From assembly GCF_026914265.1 (NCBI RefSeq), contig NC_069133.1, forward strand, positions 27,641,272 through 27,705,271: 64,000 nt of DNA, written 5' to 3'. Source of the stretch: Mya arenaria (Eukaryota; Mollusca; Bivalvia; Myida; Myidae). The first letter of the stretch is position 1. Each line of letters starts with the position of its first letter. Position numbers and translations under genes: made by a program. The notes beneath the pieces were generated by a model. It did not search any database, was not told the origin of the DNA, and worked only from the letters and a program-made list of their open reading frames with translations. Shown here in pieces: positions 36,926 to 50,170 of the stretch.

Positions 36926-37739
36926 AGCCAAACTATTACTAAGAACATGTTCTAAAATGAAAGTGAATATTATATTCGAAAGTAAAGTACATCTCAAGAT
37001 GTTATCCGACTTGTTGCCTAAGAGTTCGTATCTAATTGTCTATGAAAATAGTTCATATATAATGATGGAAAGAAATATGTCTATGAAAATACTTTTAAGA
37101 AAGCAATAATTGACATCTTGTAAGATTCCACTTGAGATTCATTTTGCAGAATGTGTTGGGTTTGTGCTTATTATGATATAAAGAGTGTCTTTCATCTGTA
37201 ATAATCACATGAAAATATATTATGCATCACATCTTCTTCATTACTTTGTTTGTTTAACGCTCTTTTTTGTAAATAAACATGTTATAAAATCCTCATTTCA
37301 AGATTCCATTTTACCACGGCACGAATATGTTTCTCGTTAAGATAATGTTCGTTTGTTTGATTTGATATATTAAAGAGTAAATAACAGTCAGTCATTCAGA
37401 CTTATATTCTTATTTTTGGTGCATGACGCAAAAAAACATTAAAGGAACTCTGTCATTGGTGGCAAAAAATAACTGCTGATGAAAATGTTTTCGTGGCTCA
37501 AATAACAATTGCCGTGGAAAGTGCTCTCATGGCCCAAGTTAAAGTATTGCAAATCGTGAGTAGAAATGAAACGAACTACTTAAGTTACTGAACGCTCGCT
37601 GTCCGAATCTTCTCTTTGAATTCGCCAACTTTGAACTTCGTTAACTACGTGCCGAGCTTGATCCTGTTTTAACACTTTCAATTCCAAAATTATTTAAAAC
37701 GGGGTTCCCGTTCATTTCCAATTCGGTTTGCTAAACGTT

Positions 37740-38690
37740 TAAAATGAAACAAAGGCAAGTCTATGCTCTTTAAAGTGGCCGCCTTCGTTTTATTACCGGA
37801 GGGAGGTTCGTGAGTCATGACGAATATTCGCCTTCTCTTTTGTATTGGCGAGCTGCTCATGTTCATGATTATTGTTACAATTTATCATCTTCGAACTGGC
37901 AAACAACGAGTTGTCTAGATGGATCGGAAGTGTTCTCAGCTTCGTGCTTATCCTCATATTTCTTTAAATACCATGTTCCTAAATATTTACATGCTACTGG
38001 TGGCGCGAGTAAAATAAGGTTATGTTAATAAATAAAAACATGACAGTTTTTCCCAGATATTGTTGGCACACTATTTTAGTGACGCGAAAGTAGTGCCTAG
38101 ACTACACACCGTACTAGCATGATACGGAATCAGAAAACGACAGTATGGTGATACGGATTTTTCAATACGGCGTGCTGTATTTTCACTATTGGATATAGAA
38201 AAGGAAATTGATAGGATATTTGTTCAGTTGTATATCATTAAGATACACAAATTAGGCATGTTTTTCAGCATTAAGCTATAGAACTAACTAGACTGAGAGA
38301 GTAATAAAAAGAGCATGCATGGTTACGAATGTAACTTTCATTAACATACCATTGAACCATATTATTGTTCGATATAAATTTAGCTTCAAGTCGTTTCTGC
38401 ATCATCTTAAATCTGTTTAAACGTCACAAATGGCAATACATTAATTTGTATATCCCAACTTGTGTATATCTTTTATATAAAGTGAAAAAAGGAAAATATA
38501 ACACTAAAATAATATTGGTTTTACACTTAAATCGACTAAGATCTTTATTGAAACTGCTCAGGTACCTTATTTGTGCACATAATTATGTTTTTGCCAATTT
38601 CATTTTTTTTTTCAACTATAATTTTATGTGATTGGTATTTATATATGGTTCAGGCGTTCATTTGTTTTCTCTTCATTATTTTTAAAGCTC
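37740..38690. other. Segment unique to the g4-g5 spacer
   Basis: About 950 bp found only in this spacer. A 72-codon frame (37810-38028, plus) has no recognisable domain. Short phrases such as GATACGGA and AATACGG repeat near 38,120-38,175. It is either an insertion here or a segment lost from the other spacers. I cannot tell which. Confidence 0.4.
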
Positions 38691-39769
38691 AAGATATTAA
38701 CCTTACAGCAAAATCTAGGTATATAGCGTGCATATTTGAATTTACATGCTTGTATCATTCATCTCTGTAAGTACACATTGAAATCGCGTTTTTTAACAAA
38801 ATGATGGAACGTTGAATTGTTTGTTAATTTATCAAATATGGAGACGTTTTTGTTAAGAAAGGTAACATGTAGAAACATCGCTGACAAACAACGTGTAAAA
38901 GCTGCAGGTTTCAAAGGGCTAGAACGAATATCGAATCGTCTCACTTATTTAGTCCAGCTTAATAGTGCTTTAGCTATAAGGTTTCATCCGTACCTGTAAA
39001 TGGTTTAAAAATTGTACACTGTGCCAAAACTCTAATTTCTTTTATCGAAACTTTTAAACTGAACAGTTGTAAAGCCAGACTTATTGAGTTCGTTAACAAT
39101 GATAATAAAACATCACACACGAGCGTAAACATATGTTTTCGTTGTCATTTTCTTTTTAAAACGATTCTTTGATCGAATCTTTCCGGTCTGTTTATTAACA
39201 ATATAGCACATTGAGTTCGTCTAAAGACGGATCTAAGATTAAAGAGCATTATATACAAGCTTAAATCATGTTTAGTCATATTTTATACTAATTTAAAATC
39301 ACATAAACATCACAAACCATCATAGCTTTCATTATATGCAATACATTAAATATTGTTATTCCTTAACTATGTCACAACATCTGATCGAAAAGACACTTAA
39401 ATATAATTACTACGTCCATTAAGAGTTTCACAATCGGTTAAAGATCAAAGAGAAACGAATTTGGATTTTTTCAATAATCTTTTATTTTCAAAGGTTATTG
39501 AATCTTAATTGTATTACTTTCTTGACAGAGCAAACTCATAAACTTGTAAACTTTTTTAAGTCACATTATTAAATAAACTATTTTGACTGTGTTTGAACAT
39601 GCTTGACATTTTAATTATGAATAACTTAATTTCTAGCACTATTCCATAAAAGAGGTTAGTTCAAGTTGAGTTAGAGTACCAATATATAAAAAACGTTGTG
39701 AAAATGAACTAATACTTGACTAAGTTTCTTAGATAAAGTTGTCATTGCAATCATAAATCAAATACTTAC

Positions 39770-40470
39770 TAGACTTTCTTTGTTGATGAAAATGAACTCC
39801 TTAATATAATTCAAGCAGGATTTAGAAAAATAACAACAAAGTACTGTTGGTAGTATCTTTGTGCTTCATATGATGGCAGCATATTGTAAGAACAAAACAA
39901 TCTAACCAGTTTTGTACTTTGAATTTAAGGAAACAACCCTGTTTAGTGTAAAGGCCTCTGGTCAAAACATTTTGAATGTAATGTTAATGGATTTTTTTAA
40001 ATGATCAAGAATATGAACCAACATATTCTTTGTTGTCTAATGGTAAACAATGATGGTGAGGTGAAATTATATCACCTGTGTTGTGTTCCCTTTTTCTGAA
40101 TGATTTTGAGAATTAAACTCAAATTAGATAAAAACTATCCCAGCGTCAATATGGACGATGATAACCTAGTTCAGTATCTTTAACTAAATGGCATTTTATA
40201 TGCTTATGATTCAGTTATTTTTGTAAAACAAAGATACTAGTATTTGTTGATAGACTAAGACGTAAATTAAGATTAAACGTTGTTAAAATAGTTTGATATC
40301 TAGGGGCGTTCTTTTTTTAAATAATAAAAAAAATGTAAATGCCAAAAGTATGTTATTGGTCCAGCAAGGAATACCTTAATTAGTTAGCATGTTGAAAGAA
40401 GGAAGTAAATTTACCATTTGGGTGTCAAATGAAACATTTTACAATAATGTTCTTCAGTTAGGTTGAATCT
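39770..40470 (+). pseudogene. Decayed reverse-transcriptase relic in A-type spacer 3
   Basis: The most complete 3' half of the relic. The start (NENELLNIIQAGFRKI-like, near 39,788) is followed near 40,193 by GILYAYDSVIFV, a degraded motif C (YADD to YAYD). After that comes a connection-like stretch with LLVQQG near 40,350. All three frames are used and multiple stops are present. Confidence 0.7.
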
Positions 40471-41913
40471 TTGTGAGGAGTAGCGCCTTCGAAAGAGGGA
40501 TATTTATTTGTAAAACGTGAGAACGAAGCCCTATTGCTATGGAAAAGCGACGAATGATATCTTTATGGTATAACAGCGAAAACAATTCATGAAGAAGGGG
40601 GCAAATCCTTACAATCTGACAATGGTTTCACCCGATGCTGCATAAATTGCCGATGATACACTTATGTCGACGTCCTAGGAGTGTCTTTCAGCTTCCTCTC
40701 GGCGCATATGCACCGACCTTATACCTTAAGGGCCGTAGTTTAGTATATCTGAGGTGGGTTGCGAGGAAAAACTTTATGTAACGTAACATCATTTGCAATT
40801 TGAACACTCTCTTTGGAACAACCCAGCCTTCCTGCTTTAATGAAACAAAACCAATACATGTAAAATGTATTTCTGCCAGCGTGCTCAAATCATTTCAGCG
40901 GATGAGTTCAACCGAATACTTAAAGTGCAGTATTCAATAAATGCGCATTTCGTCATATTTCAGTTCAATCTACCTGTTGGTAACAAGTGGTTGTTGAATC
41001 GAGATAATGACTAAGTATAAAGCCGTAAGTACCGTTTATATTTGTTATTCGAAAGTTTTTTGTTTGTAACTAAGACGTGTTAAAACATATTGTCCGCAGG
41101 AGAAGGCAAAATGATTAATTTTCAATTTGTGCTACTTAACATTATCACTCGATTTAATTTACTGTATGTGTTTTGATCTTCTAAGATCGATGGGAAAACA
41201 ATCATTGTAATTAAATAATGTCATGTTCTGTGATGACAAAGGTTATCAGATGGGTTGTGGCGTTTCTATGTTCACACGAATGGTAAACACTTTTAGTTAG
41301 AAACAACTTCTTTTTTTCATAACTAGCAAAATATCGGGTCGGCGGGTCAGAATAACGACATACCCACTCCCCCCGCTGTTAATATGATTATATTTTATTG
41401 TTTCTTTTGGTAAACATCAAGACATACGAATTAGACATACATTTACTTCAAAATGACAAAAAAAGAAACAAACAGCTTTGGAAACACGATCTTACAACAT
41501 AAGTTTCAGTACTTCCCTATTTGTATTTTCATGATACTGTTTAAAGAGCTACTAATGTATATCATTAACTTTCAGACTTTTAAAGTTTATTGCTTTAAAA
41601 GCACATGCCATGTTTGAGTATAATAAGTCACATGATAACAGATGCATGGTGTTATGTCATTGTGAATCCTGAGTAGGATGTAAAACGACATTACATGGAA
41701 ATGGTCAAAACAAATAGGTTTCATTTAATAAAGATGCATTCCTTGCTACATCCTTTATTGTAATTCTTTTACGCATATTTTCCAGGTTTTTACTATATGT
41801 CGTGGGAAGTTTTACCATAAATTATGGTAGGAAATCATCAACAGACACTACTTTAAATTGGTGAAGTGTATTGATTTACTTTCCATATGGGTCAGTTATT
41901 GTGATGTTCAGTC

Positions 41914-42402
41914 ATGGAATTCCTCACCTTAGATGAAGAACAAGGACAGGAGAAACTGATGAATCAACACTCAGAAAACAGTTTCATCTCGAGTAACAAT
42001 GAGTTGATCATTACAAGGGTTGATGGACAAAGATATTCCACTACACTGTTTAGGCCGACTGACGACCACCACATGGACATAGTGGTCACACAAGGCACTT
42101 ATCGTGACTCACCCGACAATGCCCTGGTTACACCCTCTCCAACGAAAAAGAAATCAATCAAGCGACGGATACTCTCCAACCTTGCCAATGCATTCGTTGT
42201 GTTGATTCTGATTTTACTGCTAGCGATGATGTGTATGGTAATTGCAAGTGTTGTACATGGCGCACCCCTCTCTCATGGCACAACGACACTACAACACGCC
42301 CTTAATAATACTACATTCCATCACGCCGAAGTGCATTACGTAAACAACGATACGATACAGGGCAACTTCACGTCTGGTTACGACAATGTCAACCATACCT
42401 AA
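41914..42402 (+). CDS. g5: class III copy, C-terminally truncated
   Basis: 162 codons, open from ATG. It starts MEFLTLDEEQ, so the Tyr of MDYLT is Phe. The rest of the cytoplasmic part, the basic TKKKSIKRR stretch and the helix near residues 93-114 are intact. The outer part has NNTT, NDT, NFT and NHT sequons. The frame ends at a TAA where g8 has TCT; the following 14 codons still match the family to the ancestral stop at 42445-42447. Loss of the short hydrophobic C-terminal tail may or may not matter. YAG at 41894-41895 and GTAAGT at 41025 are kept. It could be functional or an early pseudogene. Confidence 0.6.
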   Translation: MEFLTLDEEQGQEKLMNQHSENSFISSNNELIITRVDGQRYSTTLFRPTDDHHMDIVVTQGTYRDSPDNALVTPSPTKKKSIKRRILSNLANAFVVLILILLLAMMCMVIASVVHGAPLSHGTTTLQHALNNTTFHHAEVHYVNNDTIQGNFTSGYDNVNHT

Positions 42403-42447
42403 TCCATATTTTTCGCATCCACTGTTTCTGTACCTTTGTTTCCATGA

Positions 42448-44436
42448 GGCCAAACTATTACTGAGAACATGTTCTAAAATGACAATGAATATTATTTTTG
42501 TAAGTAAAGTACATTTCAAGATGTTATCCGACTTGTTGTCTAAGAGTTCGTATCTAATGATGGAAATAAATATTTGCTATGAAAATAGTTCGTAGATACT
42601 GATGGAAAGAAATATGTCTATACAATACAATGCAATAATTGACATCTTGTAAGCTTTCACTAGAGATAAATTTTTCAGAATGTGTTTGTGCTTATTGTGA
42701 TATAAACAGTGTCTTTTATCTGTAAACATCACATCAAAATATAACATGCATCACATCTTCTTGATTACTTTGTTTGTTAAACGCTCTCTTTTGTGAATAA
42801 ATATGCTATAAAATCCTCATTTCAAGGTAACATTTTACCACGGCACGAATATGTTTCTCGTTAAGATTATGTTTGTTAGTCTGATTTGATATATTAAAAA
42901 GTAAATAACTTTCAGTTATTAAGTTCAGACTTTTAAACTAATTCATAGGGCATTACGCAAACTATATTATCTGTCAATAGTTGCAAATAATAATTGCTGA
43001 TGTTTCCTGGCACAAATAACAACTCTCAGGAAAGTGCTCCCATGGCCCAAGTTAAAGTATTTAAAATTGTATGTAGAAGTGAAATAACTACTTAAGTTAA
43101 TGAACGATCGCAAGCTTTAAAAGTCTCTTAAAAAGAGAATGCGCAGCTTGACCTTGTCTTTCAATTCCATTATGATTTCAAACGGGTTTCCCGTTCATTT
43201 TCAATTCAATTTGCTGTAATATGTTGTATTTAAGTTATGATGATAACTTTTACTGAGACATTATAGAACATAGAGGTCGAATGCACCAACTTTGAAATGA
43301 CTACTCAGTGTTATACGTGTGTGTTTTTCAAAGTTGTTTTTTTTTTTATTTAGATATGACAGTGAATCGAATCAAAGCATGGTTATATCATATCAGACCA
43401 TTGCCTACTTTACATCTGTGTAAGTTTTAAAGCCGAATGGTTTATTTTTTGGAACAAAAATGCTGAACATGTGGAATTTTCTTGATCTACGTTTTACTGT
43501 GTATATGTCTCCGCATTGTCTATTCACTCCAGCGCGGGATTGCGTAACTTAATTGGATACATAGTGGTTACTTTCTATCAATTTTAATTTTTCTTATACG
43601 AAAGTTATATTTTTATAATGTGATATGATGTTTAATGTGCATCAATAACTGCCATCCTGGTATAGTGGTGGGGGTCCGTACACATTAGAAAACAGTGTAA
43701 TACAATGTGCAAATATGTAAATTCACTATGGAATATATAGGATATTTGTTTAGTGGTATTTTTCTTAGTACATAATGTTGTCATGCTTCTCTGAATTTAG
43801 ATAACTTCTTTTATGGTAAAAGCTGATAGAACTGAAAAAAGTGAAAATGCGCTTTAACTCACCATTTAAAGCAATACTTTTTAAAACTTGATACTCATAT
43901 TCAAAATAAAAACCGCAATCAATGCTTTCGTAGAAAATTCTCGACAAAAGCAGATATACATATAAACACGCGAATTTGGTTTATTTCTGGTTCATGCGTT
44001 TATATATTTTCTCTTCCTCATTCAAGTTCATGATATTTATGTTTTTAACAATAGGTAATCTTATGTATGGTACAAGCACACCTGGCTTTTCTGATCTTGT
44101 GGCACAATTATATTTGTTTGTATATGTATAAGCCCTTAATGTTTATTCATTTGGAATCATGAAAATATACACCCCCATGCTTTAAATACATTTGTAGTTT
44201 ATTGTTTCTTTTTTGTTAACATCAGGACATACAAATGAGAGATACTATTACTTACAAATAACAAAAAGTAGGTTGGGCTACACGATCAAACAGCAAAACG
44301 TTCAGTACATCCCTATTTAAATTGGGATGAAAATGTTTAAAAACACAATTGTATATCATTTATCTTCAAACGTTTGAAGTGAATTGCTTTTACAAGGGTT
44401 GATGGACAAAAATATTAAACGACTAAAAACTACCAA
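42448..44436. repeat. Shortened spacer g5-g6
   Basis: Bases up to ~44,160 match the 3' flank of g8 (61,033-62,640), including a long nearly identical stretch at 43,170-43,340 against 61,770-61,935. From ~44,165 the sequence becomes the upstream region of a class II gene (as 22,378-22,560). The jump skips the rest of a normal spacer, including the splice-donor block, and indicates a deletion or unequal exchange. No gene inside; frames there are short. Confidence 0.65.
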
Positions 44437-44811
44437 ATGGACATAGTGATCACACAAGGCACCTATCGTGACTCAATCGGCAATATCCTGGTTACAGCCT
44501 CTCCAAAGAAAAAGAAAACAGTCAAGGGAAGGGTACTCTCCAGCCTTGTGAAGGCGTTTGTTGCGTTGGTTCTGACTTTACTGCTAGCAATGATGTGTAT
44601 GGTAATTGCAAGTATTGTACAGTGCGCGCCCCTCTATCATTTCACTCCGACACTACAACATACCGCAAATTATATTTCATTCGATCATGTCGACGTGCAT
44701 AACGTTAACAACTATACGATACAGAGCAACTTCACATCTGTTTATTACAATGTCAACCATACCTATTTCGTACTTCCTGCAACCAATGTCACTTTATCCT
44801 TGTTTTCATGA
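44395..44811 (+). pseudogene. g6: class II copy lacking its 5' end
   Basis: Homology to g2 begins only at the codons for TRVDGQ (44,391 on), joined directly to sequence that normally lies far upstream. The first ~33 codons, the 5' UTR and the YAG are gone. A TAA replaces TCA in the YS codons and a short deletion removes the MFRPT part. An ATG at 44437 opens 124 codons with the basic stretch, the helix and a class II outer part with several sequons (NYT, NFT, NHT, NVT). Without promoter-proximal sequence it is most likely dead. The outer part matches g2 very closely. Confidence 0.8.
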
Positions 44812-46493
44812 GTTCAAAACTCCGATAAAACATTTTAGAAAGGTCAATTCAGTGAAGTTTTTTTTCGAAATCCGGTACATCTTTAATGGTTTATTTAAAT
44901 GTTGAGCGAACAACGTTTTCAAATCTCCCGTTGCTGCTTCTGTGAATATATAAACATTGCGTGATAACATAAATCTAAATAGCAAATGATGTGATGCCCG
45001 CGAGGTTGCGGGCTCTTATCCTAAAGGATGCATTTTCGATTTGTTCTTATTGTATTTTTTGGGTTTGACTAATATATAAAAATATTTTTTTGTTTCCAAA
45101 GTTCTTGCTTATAAATGAACACATTTTAACATTATTCAGGCTTGATGATCTAAAGTGTTTGGCTGATGGACCCTTAAAAATGATGGAAATAACTATATCT
45201 ATGAAAATACATGAAGGAAGCTGCCACTTAAATCAATATTGCCTAATACTAGTATCTATGTGCTTAGTTTTTATATAAAGAGTGTATTTTATCTATGATA
45301 ATATCAATCACATAACAATATAATATGCCTCAGATGTTACCTTCTTGTGTACGTTGCTTGATTAACGAATAAACTACAAGTTTTAGTTCAAATTAACATT
45401 TAACCACGTTATGGATATGCTTCTAGTAAAGATTATCTTCGTTTGTCTGATGTAATATTTGTTTTAAGAGTAAGTTTCTTTCTTCCACTTGTGATTATTC
45501 ATTACAAACGAGTTCAGACGGATAAGAGTCAACTAATTCATTCATTTTTCAATTACAGATATCTATTTAAGACGCCAGACATGATACCTAATTTATTGTG
45601 CGTGACTCTGAATAAATTAAAGGGACATAACGCTCGCATTCTGTAAAAAAACTCGCTATACTTGTTCAAATCTTCTCTTCTTCGAAATAGTCGACATGTA
45701 TCATGAAACGTAGTCAATGCCATAATTCGCGATCATTTCTATTTGGTTAGCTGGAAAACATGAATTTGTATTTGTAATTTTGTTGATTTTATCAATTAAA
45801 ATTTTTTAAGGTTAGATAACAACATGAACCTTTAGGATGAAATTAACTCAGAACATTGCCTGCTCAGTAGAAACATGGCACGCTCCACAACAATGACTTT
45901 GGAAACAATGAGGTGTATACCTTAAATATATAATTTTGACGTGCTTTTCAGTATTTGGATAATGTAAACAGCTATAAAGAGATAGAAATACAATATTGAA
46001 AATGCACCGTTAGGGGTTTATTCATTTAAGCAAAAGTATTGAGCTGGCTTCGTATATTCAAATAACATACCCAAATCAGTGTGGTTTCAAAAAGTATTTA
46101 TAGCCACAAAAGCACACATGTAGTTTTATCCACACGCGAATTTGATTGTTCACAAAAATGACCAATGTAACACATGGCGTTAAAAGTAGATCTATTTATT
46201 ACATGTATGGTCTTTTTTATTGCATTATCTTCTTTTGCGGGATATCTAACTGAACAAAAGACTCGGATAATATGCTCTGGTGTGTGCTGTTAATAATAGT
46301 GAAACCATTTTAAAGTCTTATGACATAGATGATTAGTTTGAATATACCTTTATAAAAGAGCAATTTTGTCCATATTTTTAGAATACAACATGTACTTAAA
46401 ATGTAAACTAGATAAGTTACCCACATGTGTATTCATTAAACTATAGGCCTTCATTTCATTATACAAACGCAATTGAAATTACAAAACTACGTT

Positions 46494-46531
<38 letters not shown>

Positions 46532-47470
46532 TAGAAGCCCTTAAAGTTGATTTAATCGGTATTATTTGTTAATTTCAATCATTGATGGAGTCCCTTTAAC
46601 TTATTCGATACCTCAAAACCACAATAAACATGACAACACAATGCAGGTATATATATTTTATATATCAGTTTACATGCTTGTACTATTCTTTTCAGTAAGT
46701 AAGCATTTTATCGTCAGATTTTTTAACAAAATATAGTAAAACGCTGATTTTGCTTATTGATAGTTTAAACATTGAGAAGTTTTTGTTGAGTAAGGGAAGC
46801 AAGTAGAAACATCGCAACCAATTAACGCGTAGGGGTTGTATCTCCAAAAGGCAAGAACGTATCTCGATCGTCTCACTTATTGTCATCTTCAAGCTTAATA
46901 CTTCTTCAAGCCGAGTAGTTCGTATGGACTCATCGTACCAGTTACTTTAAACAGTTTACAATATTACACACCGTGACACAACACTAAATTTATCTTTTTG
47001 AAACATGTACCGTTGTCCATCCAGACTAAGTAATTTGAAAAAAACAATAACATTGAAAAACTAAACGAGCTCAAACAGATGTTAAGTCATATTCTCACTT
47101 TTTTATTATACGTGTCTTTTATCGAAACTATCCGGTCTGTCGGCTAACAACTGAGTACATTTAGCTCGGATATAAGTAAATGTTTACTATGGTTATGGAG
47201 GATCGCAAAATAAACTATACAAGTTTGAATTGTATTTAGTCGTATTTGTACTAATCTAATTTTACAGAATGTCAAATTACCATACGTTTCATTTTAAGTA
47301 ATACAGTATAATGTTGGTATGCCATAATTATGTCGCGACATCTTCTTATCATGATGCAAAAATACACTTAACTATATCCATTAAAGCTGTCACAATCTGT
47401 TTAAGATCAAAGAAAAAACGAAATTGGATTCATTTAACCAAAATGAGCTTATATCTTCAAATGATGTATA

Positions 47471-49446
47471 ATTATGCCCCCCTTCGAAGAAGAGGGGTAT
47501 ATTGCTTTGCACAGGCATGTCGGTATGTCGGTCGGTCGGTCGGTCGGTCCGTCGGTAGACCAAAGCTTGTCCGAGTGATAACTCAACAATTCCTGGACGT
47601 ATGGTCATCAAACTTCACATGAAGGTTGGGCCTGACCAGTAGATGACCCCTATTGATTTTGGGGGTCATCGGTTCAAAGGTCAAGGTCACAGTGACCTTT
47701 AATGGTAAAATAATTTTAAAGCTTGTCCGAGTGATAACTCAACAATGCCTGCACCCATGGCCCTCAAACTTGACATGAAGGTTGGGCCTGACCAGTAGAT
47801 GACCCCTATTGTTTTGGGGGGTCATCAGGCCAAAGGTCAAGGTCACAGTGACCTTGAATGGCAAAAGGTCGTCGGAGTGATAACTTGACAATGCCTGCAC
47901 CCATGGCCCTCATACTTGACTTGGAGGTTGGGCCTGACCAGTAGCTGACCCCTGTTGTTTTTGGGGCTCATCGGGTCAAAGGTCAAGTTCACAGTGACCT
48001 TGAATGGTAAAAGGTTGTCCGAGTGATAACTCAACAATGCCGTCACCCATGGCCCTCATAATTGAATTGGAGGTTGGGCCTGACCAGTAGATGACCCCTA
48101 TTGTTTTTGGGGGTCATCGGGCCAAAGGTCAAGGTCACAGTGACCTTCAATGGTAAAAGGTTATCCGAGTGATAATTCGACAATGCCTGCATCCATGGCC
48201 CTCATAATTGAATTGGAGGTTGGGCCTGACCAGTAGAAGACCCCTATTGTTTTGGGGGCCATCGGGCCAAAGGTCAAGGTCACAGTCACCTTGAATGGTT
48301 AAAGGTTTTCCGTGTGATAACTTTACAATGCCTGCACCCATGGCCCTCAAACTTGACTTGGAATTGGGCCTGACCAGTACTTGACCCCTTTTGTTTTTTG
48401 GGGTCATCTGGCCAAAGGTGAAGATCACAGTCACCTTGAATGGTAAAAGGTTGTCCGAGTGATAACTCGACAATGCCTGCACCCATGGCCCTCAAACTTG
48501 ACTTGGAGGTTGGGCCTGGCCAGAAGATGGCCCTTATTGATTTTAGGGGTCATTGGGCTAAAGGTCAAGGTCACAGTGACCTTGAATGATAAAAGGTTGT
48601 CCGAGTGATAACTCAACAATGCCTGCACCCATGGCCCTCAAACTTGACATGGAGGTTGGGCCTGATCAGTAGATGACCCGTATTGATTTTAGCGGTCAAA
48701 GGTCAAGGTCACAGTGACCTTGAAAGCGAACTCGACAATTCCTGGACCTATGGTCATCAAACTTGACATGAAGGTTGGGCCTGCCCAGTAGATGACCCCT
48801 ATCGACTTTGGGGGTCATGAGGCCAAGGTCAATGTCACAGTAACCTTAAACGCAAAAAAGTTAACAAATCTTCTCCCACTGATATCTCAACAATGCCTGA
48901 ACCTATGATCATTAAACTTGACATGGATGTTAAGCCTGACCAGTAGATCACCCTTTTTGATTTTAGGATTCATTAGCCAAAGGTCAAGGTCACAGTGATC
49001 TTGAATGGTAAAAGGTTGTCCGAGTGATAACTCAACAATGCCTGAACCCATGGCCTTCAAACTTGACTTTGAGTTGCATCTGACTTGTAGATGACCCCTT
49101 ATGATTGAATGGGTCATTGGGTCAAAGGTCAAGGTCATAGTGACCTTGAACGAAAAAACTTGTCTGTGTGATAACTTGACAATGCCTGCATCCATGGCCC
49201 TCGAACTTGACATTTAGGTTTCTGGTGACCAGCTGATGACTCTGGATTTTGAGTTCATAGAGTCAAAGGTCATGGTCATAACACACTCTATCCTCACACT
49301 TTAATGGTCATAATCTTAAAACTGCCTTAACGGCAACAAATCAGCTGTCATTTCGGTCCATGCATATTTCATTCAATTGTCCATATAATCCTGACAACAT
49401 GGCGCTCAGGGGGGGGGGGCATAATGTTTGACAAACATCTCTTGTT
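47471..49446. mobile_element. Pearl/HINE-like element with 146-bp tandem core
   Basis: Inverted ATTATGCCCCCC at the left end and GGGGGGCATAAT near the right end (49,413-49,424), with about 22 further bases before homology resumes. A (GGTC)n-type microsatellite (47,520-47,552) is followed by about 11 tandem units of ~146 bp, with starts near 47,717, 47,862, 48,008, 48,156, 48,300, 48,446 and 48,592, degrading after 48,720. The paralogous site near 27,065 lacks it. Microsatellite plus tandem core fits bivalve pearl/HINE elements. Minus-strand frames here (47390-49213) are by-products of the repeat. Confidence 0.8.
47684..49146. promoter_or_regulatory. Cluster of consensus estrogen-response-element palindromes
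   Basis: The tandem core contains AGGTCACAGTGACCT, an inverted repeat of AGGTCA with a 3-base spacer. Exact copies: 47684-47698, 47840-47854, 48132-48146, 48568-48582 and 48706-48720. At 49132-49146 the half-sites are perfect with spacer TAG. Near-matches occur in the remaining units. Each palindrome is preceded by AGGTCA, giving TCAAGGTCA, the monomer site of SF-1/ERR-type receptors. The sequence match is certain; binding and regulation are not shown. Confidence 0.6.
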
Positions 49447-49759
49447 TAAACTTTATTGACGACCAAAACCATACACAATTGATATAAAATTGTACTTCAT
49501 TTTCAATATATATAATTGCATGAGATATTTGTGTTATAAGATGCTAGATGTAAAACTAAACTACTTATATTTTTCACATTTGAAAAAATAAAAACTACAG
49601 GGTATTATATCAGAAATGTGCAAAAAAGGTTAAAAGTTATAGTAATAACTCATATAAATTAAGAAAATAAAGGTGATGTCAAATAGCAACCTGAAAACAT
49701 AAGACTTATCCCTTTCCTTAGATATTAAGATAATCAGTTCACTGCAAGAATACATCAAG

Positions 49760-50170
49760 GACTAACGAGCTATGTCAATGAAAATGAAATCCTTAATAGA
49801 CTCCAAGTAGTATTGAGAAAACAACAAGATAGTGTGCTTTATATATAAGCAGAACAAATATATTTTGTGTTTATCTATATAGATAATTGTATTTGGTGAT
49901 TTACTAAGACGAGATTTCAGATTTAACGTTTTAGAAACATATCAAGGCGTGTTTTTTTTTCGAATAGAATAATGCCAAAAGACATGTTATTGATCAAGCT
50001 ATAAAACCCCTGTTCAGTTTGTATATTTAGATAAAAAAAAATTCTTTTGACAATACTGTTGCATTAATTATGCTACATATTTGTGAAGTGTTGTTCTTTG
50101 GATAGCTAAACTCAATAGCAAAAATACACGAGACTGTATGATGCATATTTGAAATGTAGAGAATATGGCG
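49760..50170 (+). pseudogene. Decayed reverse-transcriptase relic in B-type spacer 2
   Basis: Counterpart of 27,385-27,800, with NENEILNRLQVVLRKQQD-like wording near 49,775 and FDNTVALIMLHICEVLFFG near 50,047. It carries the same internal loss as in B-type spacer 1, so the loss predates the spacer duplication. Confidence 0.7.

Larger units (their letters stand above)
36926..41913. repeat. A-type spacer 3 (g4-g5)
   Basis: The first ~800 bp match the 3' flanks of g5 and g8. Bases 37,740-38,690 have no counterpart elsewhere in the array and no recognised content. From 38,700 on the sequence is A-type again: conserved block 38,800-39,090, RT relic 39,770-40,470, then a deletion that joins the relic directly to the block equivalent to 21,440, removing the short conserved frame. 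The splice-donor block of g5 has GT at 41025-41026. Confidence 0.7.

Noticed and set aside
47390..49213. Series of minus-strand frames with repeated His/Arg-rich peptides
   Set aside because: They are readings of the 146-bp tandem core; the peptides repeat because the DNA repeats, with no start or domain logic.
47471..49446. CRISPR-like array
   Set aside because: The ~146-bp units are contiguous direct repeats without unique spacers, and the genome is eukaryotic.
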